Source: Linnemannia elongata
Lineage: Eukaryota; Mortierellomycota; Mortierellomycetes; Mortierellales; Mortierellaceae
Direction of reading: 5' to 3'
NCBI GenBank assembly: GCA_036320915.1
Contig: JAXBDG010000009.1
Location: forward strand, 1,364,001 to 1,428,000
Length of the DNA: 64,000 nucleotides
Shown here piece by piece: positions 23,120 through 35,117 of this stretch (its first letter is position 1; every line of letters starts with the position of its first letter). Under the pieces are notes generated by a model. It searched no databases. It was not told the origin of the DNA and saw only the letters and a list, made by a program, of their open reading frames with translations. Made by a program: the position numbers and the translations under genes.

Positions 23120-24529
23120 ATGACCACAAACAACACCTTCTCCGCCTTCAACGCCGGCACCGCCGAGCGCTTGATGATGTCTGCCGACTCGCTTGACTTT
23201 GCCCTCCAAGGTATGTATTTTGCTCTCTTATTTGTCTTTCTGCCTGCGCATCGATCGATTAAAGTTTTTTTGATGTGACTGAAATGACAGATATGAGTAA
23301 TCGGACTGTCTTTTCAGCAGTCTCTCTTCCGTGCTCCCCCGGCGGAGTTTCTACAATCACCACGTGATCTCTAACCTAATAATACCTTTTCTAATTCTTG
23401 ACAAACAGGCAACAACAAGAAGGCCACTGCTGCCCGCCAGGAATTGATCGACTACAGCAGTCTCGATAGCATCTTCAGCACATCCAACGATCTCTCGGCC
23501 TCGCTCTTCGATGACTGGCTCGCCAACGATCTCCAGCAGGTTGGATACTTGAACAACGAGGATCCCTCGCTCTCCTCCGACTCGGACTCCAACAACAGCC
23601 CTCTCCTCTCCTCCAACGAGAGCGACTCGCCTGTTGTTGGCTTTGACTCCATTGCCTCGGATGCCGACTTCATCCAGTCGTCCGGTTTGGATGCCTCGAT
23701 GGGTCTCTTCCCCGAGGTCCAGTCAGCCCCTGCTGCTGCCTCGTCCAGCCCCATCTTTGGTCTCACTGCCGCCGTCCCAGCCGCCCCTGCGACGCCCATG
23801 ATGCCCTTGACTCCCGAGGCTGTTCAGCAAGCCGCCGCTGCTTTGAACATTCCCTGGAGCAAGTCCTTGGAGACTGCCGTCTTGGCCCAGTCGTTGTTGG
23901 CCTCTATCCCCATGGCCCTCCAGATGCCCGCTGCCACTGCTGCTGCCATCAAGCCATCCGCCGCGCCCTTGAGCCCCGCTCCCCAGTCGCCTCCCGTCTT
24001 GTTGCCCAAACAGACCGAGCGCGCCATCTCGCCCGCCGCACCCTTGTCGCCTGCTCCCATTGCTGAGCAGCGCGCCACCCCTGTGTTGGCCCCCGCTACC
24101 CCCAGACCTTCGCTTTCGATCTTGAGCAGCACCCAGACCCCCGTTCCTGGCAAGTCTGTCACTGCTACGACCTACAAGAGCGCCTACCGGTCAGCCTCCC
24201 TCACCCGCAGCAGCTTGAAGCGTGAGCGTGAGTCTTCCGAGCCTCCATCGGTCTTGGATGGCAAGGACATCTCTGAGATGGACGAGACTGCCTTGAAGCG
24301 TGCCAAGAACACCGATGCTGCCCGTCGTTCGCGCCACAAGAAGTTGGTCAAGATGGAAGGGTTGGAGCAGCGTGTCGCCGAGTTGGAGGTTGAGAACTCT
24401 ATGTTCGAGACCAAGTTGAATGAGGTCGAGTTGGAGCGTTCCTTGTTGGCGGACAAGGATCAGATGCAACAGGCCCGCATTCAAGAATTGGAGCGCATGC
24501 TCGCTGCCGTTCGCGAGAAGATCTTCTAG
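23120..24529 (+). CDS. GCN4: GCN4/CPC1-type bZIP transcription activator
   Basis: Probable activator of amino-acid biosynthesis genes during starvation. Two exons (23120-23210, 23409-24529) give 403 residues. The N-terminal third is acidic and Ser-rich with hydrophobic spots (LDSIFS, LFDDWL), typical of an activation domain. The middle is Ala/Pro-rich. The bZIP is at the very C-terminus: the basic region has the DNA-contact pattern N331, A334, A335, S338, R339 in KRAKNTDAARRSRHKK, almost that of yeast Gcn4, followed by a leucine-zipper coiled coil to residue 403. The C-terminal placement and basic region set it apart from AP-1/Yap proteins, which have an NxxAQxxFR pattern. Two leader uORFs and a strong TATA box support the assignment. 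Orthology rather than simple family membership is inferred. Confidence 0.87.
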
Positions 24530-25077
24530 ATCTCTCTTTTTTTTTCTTTGCTTTTTGTATATTCATTCTTTCAGTATCATTTCAATTCATCAATCATTCA
24601 ATCTGTAACAAATAAAACTTCATTCAAATGAATACACAACTTCCATATGTTTATCTGGGTGAATTCTTCGTCGTCGATTTGGCTTGAGTGAAAACAGAGG
24701 GGTAATTGTTTGTGTCTTTGCAAAAAGGCACGTTTTGTTTACGGCGTGGTTTTAAAGTGTGTCTGGACATAGTTGACATGTCACTGTAATAGGCGAAATG
24801 CAAACAAAAAAAAATGTACATGCATGAAATGCAGACAAAACGAGGACTGTTGTTGTTTATGAGTTGTAAAAAGACAATGGCATGTATTAAAGGGAACGAA
24901 AGTAATGCTACAAGAAGAACAAAAGAGAGTGGGAAAAAGAAAGGGAAAGGGAAAGGGTACTTTGCATTGACAATTGAGAAAGGAGAGGCTGAGGTGGGCT
25001 GGGGTGGGGTAGGGGGGAATATGAGGTGTATGTTCAGTATTTTGCTCTAAACAAGAGAGAGTGAAGGGAGACTGCAC
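24530..25077. other. Convergent 3' region between GCN4-like gene and RIB3
   Basis: AT-rich, with T-runs right after the bZIP stop and AACAAATAAAACTT at 24608-24621, which fits a polyadenylation region. The plus strand is GA-rich from 24890 to 25020. No gene was found. Confidence 0.5.
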
Positions 25078-25888
25078 TTAAAAGTTCTCGACGAGACCAT
25101 GGTCCTGACGGTACTTGATGATGTCCGCAATAGTGACCAACCGAATGCCATGCTTCTTGGCAAAGGCATAGCAATCATCCCGACGCGCCATCGAGCCATC
25201 TCTATCATTAACCAACTCACAGATCACAGCCACAGGCTGGAGCTTGGCCAGTTTGCACAGATCGACTGAGGCCTCGGTGTGTCCAAAGCGGCGGATCGAG
25301 CCGCCATCGGCATAGCGCAAGGGAAGGATATGGCCGGGGCGGTTGAAGTCCTTAGCGGTCTTTGTGGGATCAGCCAGGGAACGGGCGGTAAGGGCGCGGT
25401 CGTGGGCCGAGATACCGGTGGTGGTGCCGTGGGCGTAGTCAACCGAGATTGTGTAGGCGGTCTTCCAGACGTCCTCGTTGTTGGGCACCATCAGGGGCAG
25501 CTCGAGTTCCTTTAACCTTGCGGGGGCGGTTGGTACACAGACATATCCACTATTATGGAGGGTATAAGAACAGGTGAAGATGGGGGTATGAGTGAGTGGT
25601 TTCTTGAATAACTTGGTCGCTTTTACTTTGAGTGATCGGTCGGCAATTGTTTATGCGCTTCTGTCAAGGAGGGAAAGAGCGATTCAGCGGTCTCTCGAGA
25701 GTTTCACACACGCATATGAACCTCGGTTTGTTTCTTCCCATGTGCTCCATCCTTTGCCGGTGTTTTTTTGTTTGCCCACGGGTACACTGTGAGCAACTGC
25801 TCCGAGGCTAGCGCAACACACACAGAAAGCCCTCCGCTTGTCCTGTGTTGTCCTCTCCTTTTCACTCCACACATAACGCCCACGCTGC

Positions 25889-25920
<32 letters not shown>

Positions 25921-27187
25921 GAATGCAAGCGCAACAGCAGCGTATTCAGAGTCGATCAGACAGTTCCAGGACTATACTTCAACTAGTCCGATGTCCATTG
26001 TGTTTTGATCCTTTGTATCCTGCATCCTTAGTTCATGCTGTGGGGCTCCTGTTGCTGCTGTAATTTTCCTGTTCTTTGTACTTCCTCAATTGAATTTTCC
26101 TGTGTCTTTCATGTGTTCGCCGAAGTGTCCTGCAGAGGAAGGAAAAGAGAAAGAAAAATGGAAACCCAAACAACATAAACCTTATTTCGACCCACTTGTC
26201 AACCAAAAACGAAAAGAGGCGGGTGGAGTGGACAGGTGGAGTAACTTGTGTTTTGGTGCGAAAGTAAAAAAAGAAGGCAAAAGAAACAAAGAGAAAATGC
26301 CTTCCGCTCCTTTGTGCACTCTGTACAATGTAGTCCTGTACAATAGTAGTGTGTGAAAGTTGTTCGCTTTGTCCCGATTCGGAAAAGCAGGCAGTCCCTG
26401 GAGTGTTGTATCCGAAAAGTTAATTGTCTATTTGCTCGGTCGGTCGGTCGATCGGTTGGTTCGGGTGTGTGTGTGGGTTGTGTGGGTGTCAATTGAAAAC
26501 ATGATCCATGATTCCTCCTGTTACAAATCGCATAAGTGAACGCCAATGCCCTTCCGATTCACCCCTCCCTCCTTTTAGCCGCTGACTCAGAAATAAGCGG
26601 AAAACAAACGCATACACCCCCTTTTGCCCTAATTCCCCTCGTCCTTTCCCCTTTCTTTCGATCTTACATACTCATTTCCGATCGCTTAGACCAGATCCTC
26701 CTCTTCCTTCTTTGTTAACACTTGAAAACCGATTGTTTGCGCATTATTGTTGATGGTATTTACCTAGAGTGACGGATCAAGAAGGCCATCTGTTCGGTTG
26801 TCACCTTCTCGGCGGCAATAATAAGATCTCCCTCGTTCTCGCGATCCTCATTGTCGACCGCAATGATGAACTTGCCGTCAGCTATGTTCGAGAGAATCGA
26901 AAGCAAGAAGTATAAAAAAATTCGTATTAGTCATTACAGTCCGGATCGGTCCGTTGGACCATACAACGTCGAGGAGTAGAGTTCAGCCTCTTCACTTCGG
27001 AGAGCCGGTGGATCGGCGAGAGATACAAAAAGAGGTAGAGAGAAGGAGGGGGACAAGAAAGGATGAAAGTGAAAAGGGCTAACACTTTGAGAAAGCGAAA
27101 GGAGAAGGGAAGTGGAGGGGGCATACCGATATCTTGAATGGCATCCTCGACTCTGTCGAATCTGACGTGGGACATTTCCTGGACCAT
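25078..27187 (-). CDS. RIB3: 3,4-dihydroxy-2-butanone 4-phosphate synthase
   Basis: Converts ribulose 5-phosphate into formate and the four-carbon unit used by lumazine synthase in riboflavin synthesis. Three exons (27127-27187, 26764-26881, 25078-25549) give 216 residues, the usual size of the monofunctional fungal enzyme. The acidic Mg2+/substrate loop [11 protein letters not shown] is at 30-40. Downstream, [29 protein letters not shown] and GHTEASVDL supply the other substrate-binding residues. No GTP cyclohydrolase II domain is fused, unlike in many bacteria. Intron 2 is 1214 bp (25550-26763), about ten times the usual length here, and includes a 28-base A tract. The start used is the first ATG of exon 1; a second one follows five codons later. 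Confidence 0.95.
25889..25916. repeat. A28 homopolymer in RIB3 intron 2
   Basis: Twenty-eight consecutive A on the plus strand, so a T tract on the RIB3 sense strand about 340 bases upstream of the exon 3 acceptor. No target-site duplication was noticed around it. Confidence 0.85.
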
Positions 27188-27667
27188 GATAGAAAGTAGT
27201 ATGTGTTGTTGTGGTTGTAGTTATTGCGTGGTTGTTGCTAGGCAGAAGGTAGAGTTCGACGGATAAATCGGCTTGCTTGATTGCTTTGCTTGTTGTTTGT
27301 GGGTGGTTGATGTTGCCGGTTAATTGGTTGGTGGGTTGGTTGGTATGTTGAAAGAAAGATGGAAGGAGGAAGAAGAAATAAAAAAAAAAAAAAAATGGGC
27401 TGGAACTCGCTTTTAAATTAGGTTCCGTTGTGCCTGGTCTGACACTGACGGTTGCTGTGAAAAGCAAAGCCATACGATACGGAAGTGAGCAGATCGAAAA
27501 TCTTTCGTTTTTTCATGTGGCTTGTTTGTCCCTTCTTCCTTTGCTCTCTCCGTCGCTCTTTTCTCGAGTGGCGATTTTGTGTCTTGAAATGACAAATCGC
27601 TCCTTCGCAACTGACAAATGAAGCGAAAACGCACAATTGGTTTCTTTCTTAAATCGTCTTTTGTAAT

Positions 27668-27707
<40 letters not shown>

Positions 27708-27876
27708 TTATGACTTCTTTCGTCTTTTTTATTACTTTCATCGTGCATGGTAACTTGTCGCAACTCAGTCCTCATTCCTTCTTCGTCTTCTAAAGAGCAT
27801 GTAACAAGGGGGGATAGTACACCTCCATCTTCACTCATGTATCTCCAAGATTACAAAAAATAAAAGAAGGTTGCGC
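27188..27876. promoter_or_regulatory. RIB3 promoter region and KAT14 3' flank
   Basis: A 689-bp gap upstream of RIB3. It holds a plus-strand A run near 27380-27394 and an uninterrupted T36 at 27671-27706, both poly(dA:dT) tracts of the kind that exclude nucleosomes. GTTGGT-type direct repeats occur at 27320-27345. No TATA box was recognised. Confidence 0.5.
27671..27706. repeat. T36 homopolymer upstream of RIB3
   Basis: The longest homopolymer in the window, 36 consecutive T, about 480 bp from the RIB3 ATG. Its length in an assembly should be treated with caution. Confidence 0.85.
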
Positions 27877-30800
27877 TCAACGTCTCAAACGCACAAAGAA
27901 CGCGTTGTGGCACATCGTGCTGTCCTGCGGCAGGTACTCTTTGTAAAAGTTGATCAAGAATTGCTCCGGCTTGAAGCCAAACTTTTGGTACATGATCTGT
28001 TTTTACGTAGAAAAAAGGCTATATTAGTCGGTCTTTTCTTTGTAATGAGAGGGCGAAACAGGTTTAGAGGAAAAGAGGGGGGAGAAGGGGAGAAGGGGAG
28101 AAACGCAAAATAACAACAAACAAGTTCGGCGCAGCACAAACTGGAAGCACAAAACGCAAGACAAACACAACATAACGTACCATCGCAGGATTGTTCGCGC
28201 TCACATGAAGAGTAATATCCTTGCCGTTTGACGCCTGCATCAAATGGTACAACATGAACCTATATGACGACAGAGTAAAAAAGAGAGCATATGAGTATAT
28301 GCACAACATAATCAGTTGTACCCGGTTTACTTTAAACTCGAATCTCCAGACAGGGGACTTACTGGCCAATGCCGGCTTTCTCCCACCCGCCAGAGACTGC
28401 GACATAGGTGATGTAGCCTTCAGGGGTCATGAACGCACATCCAACCACCAGGCGCTTGTAGAGGACAACTACTGAGTACTCGGGATATTGCAACGCTTCC
28501 GTCACTATAACAAAATAACAAACACAGGTCATTAACTAATGTTCGTGCCAACACATTAAACACAACAATGCAACGACATTTCAGACTTACTGTCGATACC
28601 GGGCCAGAAACGACGACAGAGGGTCTCGTTGACTTGAGCAAGATGCTCTCTCCGGAAGTAGCAATAGTCGATCGGGAACCGGCTCTGCCCTTCAAAAGTG
28701 TTGTTGCTACCCTGGTCCGTCTGCTCTTGATCCTCTCCGTCCAAATCGCCAACAGATCCAAAGCCAACCGACTCTTCTCGTTTCCGCTTCTTGCCAGCCT
28801 TTCCATAGAGACTCTCTAATCCGAGATTCGACCAGGGTAACTTGGCTGGACGACCACGGCGTGTCCGGATCTCGTCCAAGACATCCATCATCACCGACCT
28901 CGACTCATAGTCTCGCCAGATATAGTCCTTCAGCTCCTTGCCAGAGAATGGGCTCTTCCATAGTTGCTCCCATGGTTTCCGAGTAGTACACTCCACAGGT
29001 TGACCCAACAGCCGCGAGGCGAATGATTGTCCGTAGGGTGTGTGGTGGATCTTCTGGATCTTGGCCTGGAACTCTTCCTCGCGAAGTCGCCGGAGCTCGT
29101 ATGGGTCAGGGGGGATATGTTTCGAGAGGGGTGCCAAATCCGAGGGTGAGGCGAGATGTTGCCGCATGTAATTTTCCAGATCAAAGAGAGGGAGCTGCAA
29201 GAATGCCTTAAGCCTCTTGAGATGGAGTTTCCGCTTGAACCGAGCTGCGACCGTCGGTAGGGCTTTGGTCTTGGAGGCGTCCTCCAAGATCTGCAAGATG
29301 TGCCACTCCTGTTGTCGTTGGATCTGTTGGAGAGTCAAAACTGGCGGCGATGCAGGGACAACGTTGTCGCTTAATGATAGTCTACTCAAAGACGGCTCCG
29401 ATCCGAGATGTGCCTCCGAGTTTGATCCTGTGTGAACATATGTGTAGTTCTGAGAATGAGCCTTGGATTTTGGTTTCGACTTGGCCTTGGGCTTGGGTGC
29501 TGGCTTGGCAGAGTCCGCCTGAGCTTTCATGGCATTGATGTGGGCTTGTGAGAACTTCTTGCCGCCACCAACGCGTGCCGTTAGCGCTGAGAAGGAAGAC
29601 GAAGAATGTGACACATCAACGTCGTCGGCCATGGAAACGTTCTTTTTAGACTTGTGAGAGTTTTCGTAAACCGTCATGGGATCCTTCAGAGAGCTCTTCC
29701 TGCGACCGTACTTTCCTCCATGTGTCGGTGGGATCAGAGAAACCCTGGAGGCAGATGAGGTACTCTTGCGTGAAGATCCTGCTTCTGGGTCGAATCGTTT
29801 CCCGGAAGTTCTCTTTGACGCCATTGCTCGGCTGTGAGCATCCCGTATATTATCGACCTCAAGCTCGCCGTCAGAGTCCTCAGATTCCTGGTCTGAATCC
29901 ATGTCGCTTGCATCCGTGGAGCCATCGACATCCTCATCCTGGTCGTTGTCAGACATATCGGACATGTCTTGAGAATAGTGGTGTTCGTTCATGACGTGCT
30001 GTATCACTTCGTGCTTGATCTCTGCCGTCGAAGACTGCAGAAAAGGAGTGTGCAAAAAGGTTCAAGTGGGCATCGTTAGTTAATAGTCACTTAACCTCAT
30101 TTACAAGAATGAAACACTACAAATACTACAGACACAATCAAATATTACCTTTCTCCGCTTCTTTTTGCCACCAATGGACATGGCCAAGTTGTTAATCCTG
30201 TGAACAAGCCTTCCAGGAGAGTTTTCGTCAATCAAATCTGTCAGCCGGAAAACCTCTTCCAGGTGAATCGGGCCTGCAGAGAAATCCAGTCCCGATGGGT
30301 TAAAATGGTGCTGAATGCAGGCGGGGATACCGTGTAAGTACACCACTGGTCGAATCTCCCTCTCCTCGTCTGATTTCCAGAATGCCTCTTCGTCGTCCAA
30401 AGAGTCGTCAGAGTCACCTGCTGATGAGAGTGATGATCCTGATGAAAGAGAAAACTGGCGGCTCTACAAGCGTAAACATTTCGTGTCAACGAGTTATCAT
30501 CAAGTTTAGCTCTTTTCTGTTAATCTGCGCTTATAGTGCTCATAGCATAAAATGGCAGCTACCTTGATTCTGGTGGTGGGTGCACTGGCAGTATTCCTGA
30601 CTTTGGCGAATGACCGGAACTCTTCATCGGACGAAGTCTCGTCAAACCGCGTCTTCTTTTTTGATGGAGATCCCTTTGCTCTTGCCCGCTTATCCTTTGC
30701 TTTTGCTGTCGGGTGGCGCGCGACTCCTGATTTTTGAACAACCTTGTTCTTTGGCTTGAGTTCTATTTAAGGTGACCAGTTTAGAAGTATAAATGTTGTT

Positions 30801-32268
30801 AAAGACTTGAGTCCTTTAAAGAAAAAACGACTCCTATCAGAGCCGTACCTCCTGTGTAATCATCGCCGCATTTGCTTACTTCGATTCCTGTCTGGCGGTG
30901 CCTTTTCGATCAATGTCCACCATCCTATGGAAAAGTATATAACAAGCAGTCCGTTAGCACAGGATAGATATGAATTACCCACGAGAGAAAAACATGCTAC
31001 TCTTTTTAATGCGTACCCGATGCTCCTTTTGTCTCGACTCCTGACAAGAAAATATGATTTTGGACAGAGAGTACACTCGCCACGGTATTATTCCATGTAG
31101 GAGATTCTATAGCAAAAAGAGTATGACAAATAATACAGTCAGCAAATACTTCACTCTCATGGCTGTTTGTCCAATGTCCAAGGGTCATAATTTCCAGTAT
31201 TACAGGGTCTCCTTACGTTCTTTGTCCGGGAGTAGATATGACCAATATTCGAAGATGAACTTGCAAATCTCCTCCTTCCATCGAAAGTACTGTTGCTCCG
31301 GGTGAGCGTCCATCAGATTGTACAGCACTAAGTGCACCAGTATCACCCTACATGAAATAACAATACCGAAATATAAAAAAAAACAAATCTAATTAGTACG
31401 TTTGACTTTGTCGTGGCACATAGTAATCATGGTGACAGAACTGTATTGGTTTTGCAACACACCAACTGAGAGCGGCACGCTCAAAGAACTCTGGACCCTG
31501 AGTGCACACGGAGCATTCGTACTTGAAGAACTCGTCTCCCTTCAGCAGGGGCTTGGTCAAGCATGAGACGCAATCTAGTTGTTTTCCAATGACAAGTAAA
31601 TCTTGCTCTGTTAGAAACCGAATTCAGATCTGGGCGCCGTCAATATCTCTTGTTGCATGTCATATTGTCCTTGGGACTCACCTGAATGAAAGAGTTGTCC
31701 ACACTTTTGACAGGGCAACATCGGCTCGTCACTAAAACGCAAGTAAGTTAGAGACAGAGTAATTAATTACCGAATATTCAAGGCATTGGAAGTTCATTCC
31801 CCTTGGCCACCTTTGGTGCTCAAAGACTTACAATTCTTTATCCTTGCCGCAATAGCAGTAGACGCCTTCAGCATTACTTTTGTGATCTTGCGCCCAATGT
31901 AGTCTTGACGGCTATTATCATAACCGAAAGATATGTGAGAGGTTAGGTCCTGGTTTTGGTGTCACACTTGGAAGCGCGTCGCCACCTTATAAAAGAGAGG
32001 AAATGAGCAAAGAGACGCGTGTAGAGAAAGTTTCCTGGATGCTGCGAGTAAGGTATCGTTGTGAGATGAGTTCGAACACAACAATCCATACGCCCATTTG
32101 CGTCAGGAGGCGTCTCTCTCCTTGCGTGTTCTTTACAAGTCGAACCTCCATTGTGCTGCGGTGTCTCTTAATGAATAAAAAAAAAGAGAGGGGGGGGGAG
32201 GGTGCCGGTCTTCGAAGAGGGGTTTATCATTACCTCGTAGGGGAAGGTTGTGGTAGGCCTTCCGCCAT
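27877..32268 (-). CDS. KAT14: KAT14/ATAC2 (CSRP2BP)-type histone acetyltransferase
   Basis: A GNAT-fold acetyltransferase matching the ATAC-complex subunit KAT14 of animals. Twelve exons: 32234-32268, 31832-31903, 31682-31731, 31463-31574, 31217-31347, 30880-30924, 30563-30762, 30149-30463, 28591-30034, 28363-28504, 28181-28259 and 27877-27996; 914 residues. Near the N-terminus is a PHD-like Cys/His finger (CYCGKDK, CQKCGQLFH, CVSCL, CSVC), then GDEFFKYECSVC and a conserved helical region. The middle is acidic, Ser-rich and basic by turns. The C-terminal about 145 residues are the GNAT domain: PIDYCYFRRE, FWPGID, SVVVLYKRLVVG, the acetyl-CoA loop EKAGIGQ, FMLYHLMQ, GKDITLHVSANNPAM, YQKFGFK and AFFVRLRR. 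Exon 2 uses a CAAG acceptor; the nearby ATAG would break the frame, so exon 1 and the start are the weakest part. Confidence 0.88.
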
Positions 32269-32637
32269 GTTTATGGTGAGGTGGGGCCATGTTGTGACCA
32301 GCCCGTTCAGAACGGTGATGATTAAGGACTTATGTGTGTTGTGTGTAAGTGTGTGTGAATGTTGTGCGGAGAAAGTGAACAAGCAAGGGTGTGCTTTGAA
32401 GAAAAGACGTATGAGCCATGTCTTCACTGACAAACAAGCTCAAAAGCCGTCACTAATTCCACGTGACTTGATCAATGCTCTGATGGAATCAAATTCAGGA
32501 ACGAAGGACATGCCGATTGATCATCATAGAACATCGTAAGCTTATGGATAAGATTAGGTGTATTAAGATGCTAAGCGTATGTGTGTGTAAATGTGTGCAG
32601 GGAAGATATCTATCTGTCCATCTATCTGTCTATCGAT
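32269..32637. other. KAT14 promoter side and MFS gene 3' flank
   Basis: A 369-bp gap between two leftward genes. It includes a GT-rich stretch (32332-32360) and the tetranucleotide-like CTATCTGTCCATCTATCTGT at 32609-32628. No exon is supported. Confidence 0.45.
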
Positions 32638-35117
32638 CTACTTGCGAGAGGCCTCTTCCTTTCTGGTAGCAGTCTCTCTCATGCCAGCACCACGCAGCTT
32701 GACAATATAGAACAGCCCCATACAAACTATGTTGATAGCCGCCTGGATGATACCATAGTTGCCATACCCAACATGGTCAACAATAATCTGCGCAATCAAA
32801 GAAAAGATACAAGCCATCACCATCCTCAAAAAGTTGGCCGCCGCAGTCGCAGAAGAACCCTGGCCTGGGATAGCGTTAACCAGGTAAGCGGCACCAGCAG
32901 AAATGACCTGAGCCATTCCAAAGTTGTAGATTCCAAAACCAACAATGGGCGCGGCAATCGAAAGGTGCTTTTCGGCACCGAAACCGAAGAGGAGGGATCC
33001 GAAGGGGACGATGAGGAAACCGGCGATCCACATGCTGAGCGAGAGACGGTCCTCAAGGACGATTTCACCACCGTTCTTGGCTTTGGCGCGCATCAAGGCG
33101 AGGTCGGAGAGCTTGCCACCCAAGATAGCGCCCAAGATACTTCCACCACCGGCGCCGAGGTAGGTCAGACCGACCTGGTCCTCGGCCAGACCGTAGCTGT
33201 TTGTGAACAACACTGGTGCAAGGGTTTCAACTATAACGCGGGTTTGAATAGAGAATGACACGTTAGCATTAGCTTGAAATAGTCAAAGCAAAGTGGTTGA
33301 AGAGAATGACTGGCTGTAGGATAGTGATGAGGGGAAGGGGAAGCTTACTGGAGAACATGAGGGCAAAAATGATACCAAGCTCGATGGAAGACAAGAGGAC
33401 AACAGGGTGCTTGAGCAACATGACGGCTTGGAAGGGATTGAACGCGCCACCAGTACGACGAGTAGCCGACGCGTTCTTTTCATCCCCGCCCTCCGCAGCA
33501 TACCCCTTGACCTCCTCCATTTCCTTGAGAAGGTCTCTGTCGGGAGCACGGTAGGTCTCTGGCAAGAGGAAGAACAGTTCGACAATGACAATAGCGGCAA
33601 CAATGGCCATAAAGAAGAAGGTGGACTGCCAACCAAAGGTCTTGGCGAGGACACCTCCCAATGGGGGTCCCAAGACTGGACCGAGGAACTGGCCCAAGAA
33701 CATCAGACCCATGGATGTACCTTGTTCCTCAGGAGGCTAAAATAAGAGTATATACCCAATTGGGCGTATTGAAAAATGTAAAAAGGAATGGTGTGATGAG
33801 TGCATGCATCTTTTTTTATGTCCAACTCTCCCAAAACACTCCGCTTTATGACAATAATGTCCGCTTGAAACACAGGAATATAGTGTGTACAGTACAAGCA
33901 CATTACCAAGCAAACGATAAAGTGAAGTACTTACATAGATATCAGCAACGGTACCAGCACCAAGGATAGAGGCACCACCCGATCCAACAGCCTGGAAGAC
34001 ACGAGCAACGATAAGTGACCCTGCCGAATTAGCGTATCCACCACCCAAGGAGGCGAGGGCAAAGATGAGGGTGAAACCAATGTAGAGAACACGACGGATC
34101 AGGAAGGTATCGGAGAGCGTAGAACTGACGAGGGGACTGATGCCCATGAAGAGGATGAAGAGCGATACCGAGGCATTGATGGCTGTCTGGGATGCATTCA
34201 GGTCCGCAGTGATTTGGACTAGCGAGGGGAACTATTCAAGAAAATAAATTGTGATAGGAGGAGTGGATGTGGTTAGAGTGATGGCGAATACATACACTTT
34301 TCTCTCTCGCATTTGTTTTATGTAGGCTACTGCAGCCTGCAGGTTCATCGCTTTGCCATCTTCTTTTTGAAATGGGACACAAAAGAGGTAACGAACACTG
34401 ACAAGACAACACAGAAAATTGGGCTAGCAATTGATCTTTTTCTTCGTCCCCTTCTTTTGCAGCTCAGCTCTGCACAACCATCCCAAACATGCCATCTCGC
34501 GCCCAATCAGCCCGCCCTGCCGGGTAAAAACAAGACACAGAAATCTTCCGCAGACACAGATGAGGTTATCTGATTCTCCTTAGATGTTCATTTTCCAAAC
34601 TCCAACTCCCTTACTCAGAATAAACATGGGTGCTCATTTTTTTTTTTCCTTGTTGCAAAGCAAACAAACTTACATAGATGGTACTGGAGAAGCCTCCAAG
34701 AGAACCAGCCTGCGAGATGACACACAAGATAACAGCTTTCCTGAATCTTGACAACTCCACTCGAGGGTCACCATGAAACTCGGGTCGGATCGAGAGATGC
34801 TGTTTCCAGAACCCTGGCTTGGGTCTTGGAGTGGCAGTGATGGGTGAGGAGCCAGAAGTGATGGTCTTGCTTTCGATGGTGTTGCCTAACCCCTTCATCT
34901 CGAGCTCCTCCTTCTTCTTATCGTGGTTGGTAGCATCGACAAGGGGGCCAGTCGCAAGAGTCACTGTGGGGTCGGTGTGCAGACTAGTGGTCAGGATCTC
35001 AGCTTTGGTCTCACCAAGACTGTTACTGCTATTGCGCCTCTTCTCTTCTTCTTGGGAGGAGGGCTGAGCAGCCTGGGTGTGAATGGTGCTCGATGAGGAG
35101 GAGGTGAATGCAGTCAT
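32638..35117 (-). CDS. MFS exporter, DHA1 (drug:H+ antiporter) type
   Basis: A plasma-membrane or vacuolar proton-driven exporter; the substrate cannot be told from sequence. Four exons (34674-35117, 33935-34231, 33349-33736, 32638-33230) give 573 residues. A hydrophilic N-terminal tail of about 125 residues precedes about 12 membrane helices. The loop after TM2 (SDTFLIRRVLYIG) is motif A of the superfamily. VARVFQAVGSGGASILGAG is the family-typical TM4, and LGPVLGPPLGG is the antiporter motif C in TM5, which marks exporters of the QDR/FLR/DTR group of DHA1. A charged central loop follows PETYR. The C-terminus is basic. All three introns end in TAG. Confidence 0.88.

Noticed and set aside
26583..26589. 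TGACTCA (Gcn4 site) in RIB3 intron 2, near the GCN4-like gene
   Set aside because: A 7-mer is expected several times in 64 kb on both strands, and an intronic position is not a typical activator site.
25550..26763. Possible FMN riboswitch in the long RIB3 intron
   Set aside because: None of the conserved RFN-element segments is present, and FMN riboswitches are not known from fungal nuclear genes.
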